This document shows, one piece after another, positions 41,589-53,547 of a stretch of 64,000 nucleotides of DNA. Both the position numbers and the translations under genes were made by a program. This DNA is from Cryoendolithus antarcticus (Eukaryota; Ascomycota; Dothideomycetes; Cladosporiales; Cladosporiaceae): assembly GCA_002077065.1 (NCBI GenBank), contig NAJO01000006.1:248001-312000 (forward strand). Direction: 5' to 3'. The first letter of the stretch is position 1. Each line of letters starts with the position of its first letter. The notes under the pieces were generated by a model that had not been told where the DNA came from, did no database searches, and saw only the letters and a list, made by a program, of their open reading frames with translations.

Positions 41589-44172
41589 CGGTCTGCTGGC
41601 AACGAGTGGTCGTGATCGCAATGAATTTGATCGTCGAACGAGCTCTGAGGGGTAGCCCAGGCGATTGATCAGATATCGGACTATCGATAGATGTCGAGAT
41701 CTCTGTTGCGGAAGAACATAGTGTCGACTCCAGGTCGTGTGTAATAATGCTTATTTGCTGTTCCCGTCGATGTGGCGACATTGGATCGGCCATGGTGTCG
41801 TTCAGTGAGAACCGTCGTGTAGTCTGAGCCAGCAGAGTTGACCAGTGAACTAGACAGTCGTCCACCCAACGACCAGCCCCCGACAAGTCAGGAACAAAAG
41901 CAACTGCAGTCAATACTGCCCAAGGCGGAGGACCGCGGGCTTGCATATGAGGTCAGTCGTGTAAAGATACCAAATGCCTTAGCAACGTCCCAAAGCGGCA
42001 CTCAACGGCGTCAAACTCAAAGCATCAACGCAGCACTGGTCAATTTCAGGAGAACCCTCCCGCCGCTATCAAAAGAGAATGCCGTGCAGGAAACGTCGCA
42101 AACCTTCTGGACCACCGTTTGGCTGGGCCAGCGAGCATGCTATATGCAGTCGCACGCGGACCCATGTAAACGGTTCTTTGTCGCGCTGCACCGTCACCAT
42201 GGGCACTGTGATACGGATGTCCGGTGCTCAGGAGCCATTAGCCCTTGGCGGGGTTTCGTGGCCGATCTTGCGTGAGAGCACATGTTGGTTCTAGATGATG
42301 ACAGTAAGCCTCCTGTGTGATTCGTCCGTGCGGTCTACAGGCCTCGCAATCCTACAGCTGCGTGCATGTGAGGTGGAGAGATGATGGACGGCTGGGAGTC
42401 ATGAAGTCATGAAGGCATGCAGGCGAGCACGGCACACCAAGGACCTGCAGCGGCAGCGTCGTGCGAGCTGTGCACGCGTATCAAAATTCTCCGCGACTGC
42501 AATATGCCGTGCGGCGGTGTCAGATGTGGTGCATTCCTATACCAGACTTGCCTTAATCAAATTGCTTCGCGATGCGATTAGGAGGTGGGGTCCAGTATCG
42601 CTACATCTGGTAAACAGAGTTCAAACGGTGCGGTAGTGGACTCCGAGGAGCTAATGCAGGCCGAGCAGAACACACGCGTCCGCTCCTTGCACCAATCGAG
42701 ACCGTTTCCACTGTGGTGTGACCGTGTGCGATCTTATCGCGCCCAGTGAGAGAGGGCCGGAGGATTGCTTAGCATTGAAGCCGTGCATAGTACCTCGCTT
42801 GGGTCTCGAACGTTGGGGAGATCTGCATGTCGCCAAGTAATGCTCAGATTGCGCTTACAATGTCCAGGGATCACTATTTGCTACGCGGCTGGTCAATGGC
42901 AAGCGGCAAGCCACAATGACCCTCGAAGCCACACTTGGCCACCAACGGCCCCAAGTCTTCGCTGGTGCATAACTCGACCGCTGGGGCATCGTGGGGTAGA
43001 ACGGTATGTGGGCTGCCATCAACATTCCGCCGAGGCAAGTGGAGGGTCTTGAAACCCGGTCACTGGCATTTGATACTACGATGGCCTTGATACAGCGCTT
43101 GCCAAATCACGACAACGCCAAACGTCGGTTCTCCTCACCACTACCGCAGATGTATCTCTTGGCTTGCATGTACACAACAGCATTGCTTAGCCATCTCGAT
43201 CCGCTGCAGGTACCAAAGTTAGGCTCCTGGTGGTGACGCTCACTAAAGTGTGCGGCTGAGCTCTAGCAGACAGAGTTTGGTCATATCATCGCAGGACGCC
43301 TAACGATCCCACAACGTGTTCCAGCCTAGTGGAACATGCTGTCAAACCGAACGAAACGATGATACGCGACACACCCAAGATTAGGCTGACGGGCGGCAGC
43401 AGCAGAGCGCCAAAGCGATTGACACGTTGATGGATGAGTGGTACAGAGGTACAGCATTCGGGGAACGGCAGACGTGCAGCTGAATGCATTGTTGGCGGAG
43501 AATTGCCGTGCGTGCAGCATCCAGTGGCTTGCTCGCTTGGGTGTAAGCTACGACGCGAATTGCATACCAATCTGAGGGAGCTACCAGGTACTCGTGCCAA
43601 TGTCATCTTACACTGAAGTGAATCGGAAGCAGCTCCGCTTGGCTGATTGTTTCCAGGTCGTCGAGAGGGTCTTCAGCTACAGTGCTTTGAAGCGTGGACT
43701 CGATTTAGATCTGCCATGTCGTGATGGCCGATGTGCTATCCCGGCCGCGTTGAGGACCACTCTTCGAGGCTATGATCTGGGTAAAGGCGCCAGTCACAAT
43801 GGCATCGCCCTGTCAATGCAGCTCTACGACCTCTAAATTCATCAGCAACACTACAGGGCTATCCGCTGAGAGCAGGGGGTTATCCATACCAGGGAGTGGT
43901 GCTGGACAGACGGCCGTCATTGCCGCTCCTGTGAGGCCTAGGCCGAGTCGATGCAACCATTGAGTGAGCTGGCGATGCTGACGACCACGCACGCAGCTAG
44001 CGCTGATGGTCGGATGCCTAACAGCGCTTCGAGTCTCCGTCGGCGAGTTGACAAGCTTCACGTCAGGGAAGCCGCGTCGTCAGTCAGTCGGTCCATGTTG
44101 CCGGAGAGTTCGAAGAGTTGTGCTGATGGCTGTCTCGTATCCATCATTCAAGAGCATTTGAATGCCAACAGC
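41589..44172. other. largest gene-poor stretch, no gene supported
   Basis: 2,584 bases between the DUF829 gene and the WD40 gene. Many frames of 60-180 codons occur on both strands, with none carrying a domain, signal peptide or repeat that I recognise. Base composition is not strongly AT-rich, so it does not look like a heavily RIP-mutated transposon. It may be relict sequence or long regulatory DNA. Confidence 0.4.
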
Positions 44173-45595
44173 TCAGTCCGTCAGCATTGCCTCATGGGTC
44201 CCGTTCGCCCCATTGACTTCAGCCGCAGCAGGAGCAGCATGGCCGTTAACGCCAGCGGCAGCATCGCCTCTCTTCCAAAGCTTGACAGTCTTGTCTAGAC
44301 CGCATGTTGCCAACATCTCCCCTGTTGCACAGAAGTCGACTCCCAACACGGGTCCATCGTGACCGGGTAATCTCTGGAGCACTTCCTTTGAGCTCACGTC
44401 CCACAGCACCGTACTGCCGTCCTCGCTCCCACACGCCACGAAAGCCCACTGCTGCTCTTCGCCCTCTCCCGATCCCTCCTCAGCACCACCAGCACTATAC
44501 ATTCCAAAACAAACCCCCATACTATACTTCTCATTCCTATGCCCCTGATAAGTCTTCTTACACCTCCCATCGACATAACTCCACAACCTCAAACTCGAGT
44601 CCAGCGTAGCAGCAAGGACAAACTTCCCATTCGGACTGAACTTCACGCTCGTGACAGGCGCATTATCCTCATGCACCAGAGTCTTGAGACACTGCCCCGT
44701 TGCCGCGTCCCAAATCCGTATTAGCCCGTCGCTGCTACAGCTTGCCACCAGCGTGCCATCTCGCACGAAGTCCACGCCAGATACGGGGTCGGAGTGGGCT
44801 GGGAGGCTACGCATGAGGCGCGCGGTGCGGACGTCCCAGAGGAAGACGGCTTCGTCGTAGCTGCCGGAGACGAGCATGTTGCCTTTGGGGGAGAAGGCGA
44901 GGCTGTAGACGTAGTTGTGGTGGCCCACTAGAGGCGTTGGTAGGCACTTGCCTGTACGCGTGTCCCATAGGCGGATGAGCTTGTCGTCCGACCCTGAGGC
45001 TAGGATTCGGCTATCAGGCGACCAGGCGATTGTTGAGATACCTGCCAAGTGACCTTCTAGCGTGTGTTGTAGCGCTCCGGTTGCAGTCGCCCATATCTTG
45101 ATAGTGCAGTCCGCCGCTATACGCCTCGAGTCAGTCTTCCGGCCTCCCTCGTGTATTTTGCTACGGCGGTGAGGCATACATACAACAAGTAGCCACCCAT
45201 CTTCCATCAGGACTGAACTTCACCGCTGCTACACCCCTCTGATGTCCCTTCAGCACCTTCCACACCTTGTAATCCAGATTCTTCGGCCTCTCCCTCGCTG
45301 CCACTTTGTCCTCCCCCTCGTCCTCTTCCGAGCTTCGTAGCTCCTCTGGCGTGCGTATGCCAGACCCGTTCGGCGCTTCGTCGTCTTCGTAGGCAAATTG
45401 GAGGTCTGCTGCGCCATCGTATGTATTTGCGCCGGTGCTGGCGTGAGGGAGCGACGGAGTGCCATTAGCGGGGGTGTGGTAGGCTGAGGATGCGGAAGAG
45501 GGGGAGGGTGTTCGCTTGCGCTTGGGGGAGCGGGTTGGGATATCGGTGATTGGAGTGGAGGCGTAGGACATGGTTGCGAGAGAATTGTCTGTCAT
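44173..45595 (-). CDS. SWD3: WD40 protein, SWD3/WDR5-like COMPASS subunit
   Basis: Two exons: 45595-45184 and 45116-44173, with a 67-nt intron (GTATGT...TATAG), giving 451 aa. The N-terminal 90 residues are Ser/Thr/Pro/Glu-rich and disordered. A seven-bladed WD40 propeller follows: LKGHQRGVAAVKFSPDG, LEGHLAGISTIAWSPDSRILASGSDDKLIRLWD, LVGHHNYVYSLAFSPKGNMLVSGSYDEAVFLWD, LPAHSDPVSGVDF, and so on to LPGHDGPVLGVDF...LWK. Spacing and blade sequences match WDR5/Swd3, the scaffold of the histone H3K4 methyltransferase complex. An acidic insertion (AEEGSGEGEEQQ) lies in a late blade. The split codon reads ATCS|ADCTIKIW. Confidence 0.82.
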
Positions 45596-45984
45596 CTATG
45601 TGGGTGTACTCGATAAAGTTGGCAGTCGCGTGCTTCAAGATTTCTGGAGGACGCGTTTTTGTGGGGAAGTGAAGTGAGGTTCAAAGAATGCATGTGCAAC
45701 AAGTGCAATGATTTTGTATGCTGTGTTCATGTGTGCATTCAACGCTAGCTATGTGGTCTTGATGCAGCTGTCTCTCATCTCCCATCTCACTCTTACGCAT
45801 CTATCATCACTGTCGTGCCCTTCATGCAAGTGCCCAGCACACCGCGTCTAAGCGCAGCGAGCATACCCAGAGCGCCTTCGCTAAAGCTCAATGCTCATAT
45901 CACCTCGCAGCCCAAGTAGTCTACGAGTCGCTGACCCGTGCAGCTCCCTGTAGGCACATTCGCACCATGCTCTGGCACGGCCGC
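45596..45984. other. intergenic between SWD3-like gene and CSN3
   Basis: 389 bases between two minus-strand genes. No gene or named site recognised. Confidence 0.35.
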
Positions 45985-47430
45985 CTAAGCCATGATGTCC
46001 TCCTCTGCCTCGTCCTCAGAAATCACCATCACTCCCGCAGGCGCTGATGGCGTATCCCACGATAGGTCCATCTGATCAGCCAGCTCAGCATCCGTACCAG
46101 TGCGCTTGTTGCGCTTCGTAATGTCGATGTGCTCTTTCGTGAGCTCCAATCGTTTGTCAGCATCACGCACAGCTGCGATCAGCTCCTCAATGCGCTTCGT
46201 CTGAGTTTCCACATCGACATTGTTCTGGGTTCGACCCGACGACTTCATATTGAAGCGGAGCACCGCCTCAGCAGCTGTTGCTCCAGGCGTCAAGGTGGCG
46301 TCCAGACTTGAGGTGCGAATCATGTTGTCCAGTGTCGAAAGCGTGTCTTCTGAAGCCAAGCCAAGGTGATACGCTACCCTGCTCACTGGCAAAGCGGCGT
46401 AGGTCTTCTGCAGATCTGACACACGATATTGCATGAGCGTCTGACCCGCTTCTGCCACCAATCGGTAGTTTCCGTTCTCTGCCCAAATCTGCTGTCCAGC
46501 ATCCATCTCAGCATAGAACTTCGCCGAGTCTCTCCTTTCGAAGCTCTCCGTCAGAGCTTCGTAGGCCTTGCTCATGGACCTCAGCGCTTTGATGGTGGAT
46601 TGATCCATTGTCCTGGGATATGGAAAGGGCTTGCCGTCTGTGAGCAAGCCTATGAGAAGCCACTTCTGGAATGCTTCGACTTGTAATGCACTCGTTGCAT
46701 GGTTCTGCGCCGGGTGCAAGATCACCAGCTCAAGAAACAGCCTTGCTCTTGACAGTGCACGTGTCCCGATGTATACCTGAGCACCCAAAAGATAGTACTC
46801 CATGATCAGATCCGGACGTAGCTTCTCTGACAGCCCTGACTTCTCGTTTATGTACGCATTGCTCAATCCTAACTCCTCACTTGGAAGCTCTGCTAGAACA
46901 TTCTTCGCGTTCGCGTGTGGGAAAGCGTAGATGTCCCTGTCTAGAATTGGAAGCGCTTGACTGGGCGTATTGTTTCCGAGACAGAGCCGTACGAAGCGAA
47001 GGTGCAAGCTGGTGAATGTGGCTGCCGAGGGATCTAGGCGAAGGATGGCGGAGGAAAGCACACTGAGGTCGATGATACCAAGGTGGTCGAGACAGTCTGC
47101 TGTCCACTTCCATAGATCGCACCATAACTGGCCTGCGTATCGCACCTGTGTCGGATCGAACGTTGCATAGAACAGAGTCACTTTGCTGAGTAGCTCATCC
47201 CACTTCGCCTTGTCCTTGCCCAGTGACTTTGTCGCCTCAATGAGGCAGTACATGTACGGAATGCTGTTCGACGAGGGAGAGAGGACGTCCAGCGGTGATT
47301 TGCCATCCTTAGCCTTGCTGAATGCTGCTGTGGGTAACTTGTCGAGCTTCGTGAGGTAGGCTGTGATTTGTTTGTCGAAGGCTTCGGGCCCTAATGCCTT
47401 CAGGGGCGGGAATGATGTGAGGATATCCAT
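45985..47430 (-). CDS. csnC: COP9 signalosome subunit 3
   Basis: Single exon, 481 aa from ATG at 47430; upstream in frame there is only a GTG. The COP9 signalosome removes NEDD8 from cullins and controls SCF ligases; in fungi it also affects development and secondary metabolism. The protein is helical throughout, with the CSN3 pattern YAGQLWCDLWKWTADCL, LHLRFVRLCL...ALPILDRDIYAFP, MEYYLLGAQVYIGTRALSRARLFLELVILHPA, and a C-terminal PCI-type region near residues 330-400. It ends in a very acidic tail (SEDEAEEDIMA). Assignment to subunit 3 rather than another PCI protein rests on the central YIG...ARLFLELVI block. Confidence 0.82.
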   Translation of the reverse strand: MDILTSFPPLKALGPEAFDKQITAYLTKLDKLPTAAFSKAKDGKSPLDVLSPSSNSIPYMYCLIEATKSLGKDKAKWDELLSKVTLFYATFDPTQVRYAGQLWCDLWKWTADCLDHLGIIDLSVLSSAILRLDPSAATFTSLHLRFVRLCLGNNTPSQALPILDRDIYAFPHANAKNVLAELPSEELGLSNAYINEKSGLSEKLRPDLIMEYYLLGAQVYIGTRALSRARLFLELVILHPAQNHATSALQVEAFQKWLLIGLLTDGKPFPYPRTMDQSTIKALRSMSKAYEALTESFERRDSAKFYAEMDAGQQIWAENGNYRLVAEAGQTLMQYRVSDLQKTYAALPVSRVAYHLGLASEDTLSTLDNMIRTSSLDATLTPGATAAEAVLRFNMKSSGRTQNNVDVETQTKRIEELIAAVRDADKRLELTKEHIDITKRNKRTGTDAELADQMDLSWDTPSAPAGVMVISEDEAEEDIMA

Positions 47431-47911
47431 GCTGATTAATGCCGCGGTCACGCCAAAAGCTCGTGGTTCTCTTGATGTCGCTGCCCAGTGGACTACAGGC
47501 TAGAAGCTCGACTCTGGTAATCGCTGAGCCAGATGCGCTCACCTTGGTGCCACGGCGCTGCCGCGAAAGAGCATTTCGAAGAAGTCGAAGAGGACAAGAT
47601 AGATGACTTAGGACTGCTCGATCTGAAGTGACTTGGTGAAAGCGCAATGGTCCAGTATCAGGAAAACATGTTGAAGTGAGGTCTACGTAGTGGCTACATG
47701 TAAAGCTCCGGTCTATCGAACCAACAACGTCAGGCAACAAAAGTCTTGGCAAAGTTAACAACTGAGTTCACTCCAGAAACTCCGAGGCACTCTTGCCACT
47801 TTCACCCGTTCCGTATCACAAATGTGAGCATACCGAGCACAGAATCACTGGAGCTGGCCGCTACACGCTGGTGTACACACTTGCCGGCTGGACCGGTATC
47901 TGGACGCAACG
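47431..47911. promoter_or_regulatory. divergent promoter region CSN3 / desaturase
   Basis: 481 bases between divergent ATGs. No named site stands out. Confidence 0.4.
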
Positions 47912-49603
47912 ATGACGGGCACACAGCAGACATCCCAATACCGAGATAGAATCTTGAGTCGCGATGATGTCGAGGATCTCATTGCTGACGGCAGGAAGAT
48001 TGTAATTGTCGATGGAGCGGTGCTCAAGATCGATGCCTGGCTGCCGTATCATCCTGGAGGCGACAAAGCTATCTTGCACATGGTTGGGCGAGATGCAAGT
48101 CTGGAGGTGCATGCGTTCCACTCACTAGAGACGCAAAACTTGATGAAGAAGTATCAGATTGGCAAGATCGAGGGCCAATGGCGGGACTTTATACCTCCAA
48201 TGCAGGGCGGAAACTTTAGAACGCGCGCTGATATTGAAGCTGGACCCCCTGCTGAGTCGATTAGCAGTGAATCATCTGCAGAGCCGTCGCCTGTGTTTGA
48301 CTCCTTGGGACGGAGACAGAACCGTAGTCCGGCGTTTTCTGGGCAGGACTCGAGGCTCAGTACCTCATCGTCAGCCAGCTCGCTCTCCTCGCTTGACATC
48401 GACCAAACGATCGAGTCATCTGGCCGTCAGGGCGATCTCAGAGCCGGCACGAAGCAAGAACGCGAGGATGATCTAGCGTCCTTCCCAAGTCTCGATCAAG
48501 TCACTCAACTCACCATAATCTCAAAGTATCAAGCTCTTGACAATAAGGTACGCGGCGAAGGTCTGTACGATTGCAGCTACAAAGACTACGCGATCGAAGC
48601 CGCACGTTACACCTTCCTTGCTCTCAGCTCCTACTCTCTCCTCCACTCCGGCTACTATATTGCCTCTGCAGTCTGCCTTGGCATGTTCTGGCACCAACTG
48701 ACCTTCACCGTGCATGACGCTGGCCATATGGGTATCACGCACGATTACCACATCGACTCCTGCATCGGCATCTTCATCGCTGACTTTCTTGGTGGACTAT
48801 CCTGCTGCTGGTGGAAGCGCAATCATAATGTTCACCACATCGTCACGAATTCGCCAGAGCACGATCCGGACATTCAGCATATGCCGTTCTTCGCTATCAC
48901 ACCGCGATTCTTCTCTAGCTTGAAGAGTACATACTATGACAGGATCATGTCATTCGACTCTGTGGCGCAGTTCACGCTGAAGTATCAACACTACCTGTAC
49001 TACCCACTGCTGACATTCGGCCGCTTCAATCTCTACGCTCTTAGCTGGCAATACATCTTCGGCTTCCAGGGCCCTCGTAAGGGTCCAGCCTGGTGGCACC
49101 GCTACCTCGAAATGATTGGCCAAGTCTTCTTCTGGTACTGGTTCGGCTACTTAGTGGTCTACAAATCTATTTCCTCACCTTGGACCCGCGTGTTGTTTGT
49201 GCTAATCTCGCACGCCACTACTACGCCTGTTCACGTCCAGATCACGCTGTCCCACTTCGCCATGTCCACGTCAGATCTGGGCGTAGCGGAGTCCTTCCCA
49301 CAACGCATGCTGCGTACCACAATGGACGTCGATTGCCCGCAATGGCTAGACTTCTTCCATGGCGGACTGCAGTTCCAGGCGGTGCACCACCTTTTCCCGC
49401 GTATGCCACGACATAACCTGCGGAAGGCACAGAAGCATGTTGTGGAGTTCTGCAAGGATGTCGGGATTCCCTACACAATCTACGGCTTCCAAGAAGGCAA
49501 TGAAAAGGTGATTGGTAGATTGGAGGATGTGGCAAAGCAGGCGAGGATGCTTGGGGAGTGCCAGAGGAGCGCTGGGCTTCATAGTGTGCTTGAGGGCCAC
49601 TGA
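47912..49603 (+). CDS. delta-8 sphingolipid desaturase with cytochrome b5 domain
   Basis: Intronless, 563 aa. An N-terminal cytochrome b5 domain (YHPGGDKAI with haem-binding His, and FHSLETQNLM with the second His) is fused to a membrane fatty-acyl desaturase. The three histidine boxes are HDAGH (near residue 269), HNVHH (near residue 306) and QAVHH (near residue 490), where Gln replaces the first His as in front-end desaturases. This combination is the delta-8-(E)-sphingolipid desaturase that makes 4,8-sphingadienine for fungal glucosylceramides, acting in the ER. A Ser-rich linker of about 90 residues separates the two domains. With ISC1 it is the second sphingolipid gene in the window, but the two are 41 kb apart. 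Confidence 0.9.
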   Translation: MTGTQQTSQYRDRILSRDDVEDLIADGRKIVIVDGAVLKIDAWLPYHPGGDKAILHMVGRDASLEVHAFHSLETQNLMKKYQIGKIEGQWRDFIPPMQGGNFRTRADIEAGPPAESISSESSAEPSPVFDSLGRRQNRSPAFSGQDSRLSTSSSASSLSSLDIDQTIESSGRQGDLRAGTKQEREDDLASFPSLDQVTQLTIISKYQALDNKVRGEGLYDCSYKDYAIEAARYTFLALSSYSLLHSGYYIASAVCLGMFWHQLTFTVHDAGHMGITHDYHIDSCIGIFIADFLGGLSCCWWKRNHNVHHIVTNSPEHDPDIQHMPFFAITPRFFSSLKSTYYDRIMSFDSVAQFTLKYQHYLYYPLLTFGRFNLYALSWQYIFGFQGPRKGPAWWHRYLEMIGQVFFWYWFGYLVVYKSISSPWTRVLFVLISHATTTPVHVQITLSHFAMSTSDLGVAESFPQRMLRTTMDVDCPQWLDFFHGGLQFQAVHHLFPRMPRHNLRKAQKHVVEFCKDVGIPYTIYGFQEGNEKVIGRLEDVAKQARMLGECQRSAGLHSVLEGH

Positions 49604-50186
49604 AGCTATCGAAGACGAATGCGTTCCTTGCGACTACTCGCCACACATATAGCTATAGATCATACAATGTCATCTGCGAACATCGCGTCTCGTGACGATG
49701 CCAGGTCTGGAGACAATTGGTCAGTATAGCATAAGTCAGAAGTCTGATTTCGCAGAACGTTCTGTCGGGCGATTTGCGATGGTGAACAAGGACATCTTTG
49801 CTCGGCCACGCCTCATCGTCCACGCATTTCATGTCTCGTTCGTCCGCCATGGGGAGGTCTATGGCCATTCGTGGAATCACAGCTGCATCTGTATGCCGTG
49901 CAGAACCTCTCGAAGACGATAGATGATCCATGAGCTGCAACTCGTCAGGCTGCGAGCGTGCGGCGTCCCGCAGGTCACGCAGCGAAGGGGCCGAATTGTG
50001 CCGCCGCAAGGCAACAGTCATTGCGAAGTAATTATATGTGCTTCTTATCGAAGACAGCTGTGAACTTTAGCCTCGATTCATAAGGGCAGGCAGCTATTGC
50101 TCCCGGCCATCTTACGTCCACGAGTGCGCGATTGCCAAATGCCAGCACCAGAGCATCAGTCACATCGTCCGCTGCATTACTCACAG
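49604..50186. other. intergenic, no gene seen
   Basis: 583 bases between the desaturase stop and the next plus-strand gene. No gene or repeat recognised. Confidence 0.35.
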
Positions 50187-51027
50187 ATGAGCGCCTCGAG
50201 CGCTGAAGCCCAAAGGAAAGCACATGGAATCTACTTTGTACAGGAAGTCATCGGAATACTACAGGCGGTAGGCCATGTTTGTTGCGTGACTGGCGTCAAA
50301 GCGCTGAGATACTATGGGGCAGCTCGCGTATCGGACGTAAGCCACTCATTGTTCGCCCATTCAGTACAAGTTGCTAATGAAGGATTTCTAGGAGTGGCGG
50401 ATATGCGTGCCTAACAGCGACTTCGCAGCAGCGACGCAGCTTATAGACAGCATGTCCGAGAAGTTCGAACGAGTAGACCCGCCCATGCCCCAGCTCAGAT
50501 CATTGATTCACACCTATCCGCGGTATCGATCTATGCAGGAGGACTCCAGAGAACTAGGTTTCTTCATAATGCCGTCGTCCGAAGACTTCCTTGGAGATCT
50601 GAATGATAGCTTGATCGAACGGAGCCCGAACAATGTACCATATCCCAACCTGGAAGTCTTCGTTCAGGATCTAGTGTCTATACAAAAGTGGGACCATTTG
50701 GCGGCCCTCGTCGATGGCATGAATCTGAGTCTGGAATGGGGCCTGCAGCATCTCCGCCTGGGCACGCTGTCAGAAGAGGAGATGGAGCACTGTAGGGCGA
50801 AGATAGCGAAGTACTCAGAGTCATTGGTCGATCCTGAACAATTAGATACACGCTCTGCAGGTGGCCTAACGATCGACGGAATAGACAAGAGTGAGAGGTG
50901 GGCAACTATTGTGAGTCAAAAGCAATTGAGAGCCCGAAGTGATCACTACCTCAAGGCCAACTGGAAAACTCGGTTCATGAGGAATGGATGTGGTGATCCA
51001 CGGTTCCGGCCAGACAGACCAGTTTGA
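50187..51027 (+). CDS. uncharacterised fungal-family protein, 261 aa
   Basis: Two exons, 50187-50336 and 50392-51027, with a 55-nt intron (GTAAGC...TTCTAG). Together they give a continuous VTGVKALRYYGAARVSD|EWRICVPNSDF. I recall this layout (a CVxGVxALRYxGAxRV..(E/D)W motif, then a LTHTYPxF-like line, here LIHTYPRY, then ERSPNNVPYPNLEVF and LVDGMNLS.EWGLQHL) from a large uncharacterised family of filamentous fungi. The first part resembles the start of a nucleotidyltransferase fold (G-x-A-L-R...R..D), but catalytic residues cannot be confirmed. It has no signal peptide. Its stop is 665 bases from the stop of the convergent HET gene. Confidence 0.68.
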
Positions 51028-51692
51028 ATACCTCGGACTAGCTAGCAACAGCTGCAACGTCGTCGAGTCCATTCTTACACAAAGACCTGGGTAGTGTCTG
51101 TCCGTCGATGTCCTGGACTTAGACCTTCTGTTCCTGGTACTTTGGTGAGCGAGAGTATGCTGAAGACCAGCCAAACATCAACCGTCAGAAATTGGCAAGA
51201 TACAAGGCTACATACGAATTTGCAAGCACGTCAGCGGTCCAGACTGCAGTGCTCGCTGCTGTCGTACGCACTGGTGAACAAAACGTCGCACTCATCCTTT
51301 CGACCATCGGACCGAAGAGATCATGTTCCGTATCAGTATGAAGGACTCGGACAAGCGTTCCACTTGCTCGCGGACATAGTGGTGCGAGTGAGAGCAACAA
51401 TCGCAGCAGTCCGGCGAGGAAGCATCGTGCCGAAACTGTACTTTGTGTACTCAGCCTCTCGCTCAAAAAAGCGTCTAGAGTCCAAAGCATGTCGTCAACT
51501 CGATCGAAAAGATGGGGAGGGGATTTCCACTACTATGCCGGCGAGGTCGTGCGAAATAGTCCTCAGCCCACAAGACGCGAGACTCTGTCCACGTTATCCT
51601 GATTGTTTCAATTATATCAAGATGGCCACAGCTTGACACACGATCAGCGCGTTTCTATTCCATAAGCTCGAGACTTCACTATCGTCGAGAGA
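51028..51692. other. intergenic between convergent genes
   Basis: 665 bases. A 180-codon plus-strand frame (51094-51636) has no recognisable features and is probably chance. Nothing else seen. Confidence 0.35.
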
Positions 51693-53547
51693 CTACACGA
51701 TGTCAAAGGATCGCCACGGTAAATCCTGCTCAGCATGTCTTTCCGCTGCTTCCCCTTGCATAACGCCGTGCACGTAGCATGAGCTAAGCAATTGGTACTG
51801 CTCCTTTCCAAGGTCACATCGACGCAGTGCAAAGGGCCAAAGACCGCGGCTCAGAATAGCGACGATGTCTCCCTCCTGCATATATTCTGGCCCTAGGCCA
51901 ACGTAGCCTGCCTTTGTGACGAAGACGCAGCGATTCGTGCAGAACTGGCGCAGATCATAAGCGTAGATTTCAATCTCGGACGGCCGGGGCAGGAGCGTAT
52001 CGGGATCATGGGGGAACTCGCGCATTGTGGCCTCCTCTTCAGAAGACAGTCGAGCCATTAATGCATCCAAAGGACGTTCACCATAGGTCTGCTTCTGCTC
52101 ACCAGCGACTAGTGTCCGCTGGAGGTCTTGCAGATCCAAAATTGGTGCCTGAACCCGTCCGTTGAAGAGATCCACGGCACCCTGCAGGAAATGCAAGCCT
52201 TGGAGGTCAAAGTCGCTGAATCTAAGCGAATCCGTGCGCGCACATACTGTATCAAGAATGAACCCCTCGACCTCAAGTACCGTGCCCGCTCTGTCAAGAC
52301 AGTCTTGGAGATGGAGTCTGCTTCCATCTGCTCCATAGGTGTCCGTGGGAACGGCAAATGACATTGGTCGTTCCTCCGAAGAGTATGCCGACCTTAGCAA
52401 AGGCACCCAAGATGAAATCCCACTAGTCGGTGAGTCGTCTGGTTTACACTGTTGCACATGCCACAAGTGTAGTGATTGACTTTCCTTGATCGCATGATAT
52501 GTCGCCTCTCGTAAGACTTCATGGCTATTCTTAAGGTAGTCCGGTATCAGACACTGCGGAAGCTCAGCGGCTCCACGTCCTCGTTGATATATGCCCAGGA
52601 CTGCATAGACTCTATCGCGAACATCTGTAACGTCGTAAAATGCGCCAACAAGCAATAGATTGTGGAGCGACATCGGCTTAGAGGACGCCTTGCGTCGAAG
52701 CCATGCCATGTAACTTAAGCTGCGCGCGTGAGGTGCTGTAACAATTCTCTCACAATCCCCGACTTCACGATACTGATCCAACAACAGGTAATGAATAACC
52801 TGTAGGACGTGGCTCAACTCGATTGTGGCGCCTTCAAGATGGAGCAGAGTGCATGTAGACAGTGTCACTTCCTGCAGCACCCACAAACGTCTAGAGGTCC
52901 CGATTAACATCTGTTCAGAACTTCTCGTGTGAGGAGACCTACCGAAACCACGGACCCTTCAAGACATCACAGAAGGCGTCTATGGCATCCTTCGCGCATT
53001 CGACGATCAAGGGTCCGAGCTGACCGTCCTTGCTGCCAGCGCCATGGACAGTCAAGTCGAGCACATTCGCTTCGGCCATTGCATGCTTCCTTAGGACTCG
53101 TATCGCCGAAGCAGCACTTTCACCTTGGTTTCTGGACTCGCTACGAAGATAAGCTAAGCAGCGAGTTCCTCTAGTATAGATCTCTGCCATCATGTTGACT
53201 TGATGAGAGCGCTCCGGTTTATTCGATTGATCGATACAGATAGCGTCGATCCATAGCGTGCGGTCTTCATCTTCCAGACGCATGCGAGTCAGGGCTGCAG
53301 CGGCTGTTTTTGGTTCTAACACTCGGGACCCATCAATCTCGATGATCGTGCGGATGGATGGATCGCCCCAGACGTAGCTGATAGTCTCGTACGATGCTAA
53401 AGCTGCGTCGTCAAGGGATGCGTGTGTGATTTCGCACCGGACGGTGTCCTCGCCATAGCCAGCCTTCAACCTTAGTAATCTGATCTCTCTTCGCGCTTTG
53501 TCGAGCGGTCTGTAACCCGTGAACGCCTTGTCCGCTGCGGCCGCCAT
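51693..53547 (-). CDS. heterokaryon incompatibility (HET) domain protein, intact, 600 aa
   Basis: Two exons: 53547-52943 and 52890-51693, with a 52-nt intron (GTAGGT...TCTAG). They rejoin the hallmark WFRRLWVLQEV. The HET domain covers about residues 45-215: YETISYVWGD, LWIDAICIDQSNKPERSHQVNMMAEIYTRG and the WFRRLWVLQE motif. The C-terminal half contains FYDVTDVRDRVYAVLGI, SSWVPLLRS and a final block ALRRC...YVHGVMQGEA typical of fungal HET proteins. HET domains (TIR-like fold) trigger cell death when incompatible hyphae fuse, though most family members are untested. A broken paralogue lies at 59849 in the opposite orientation. Confidence 0.9.

Noticed and set aside
51094..51636. 180-codon plus-strand frame between the 261-aa gene and HET
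   Set aside because: Featureless and in a region expected to be 3' flanks of two convergent genes.
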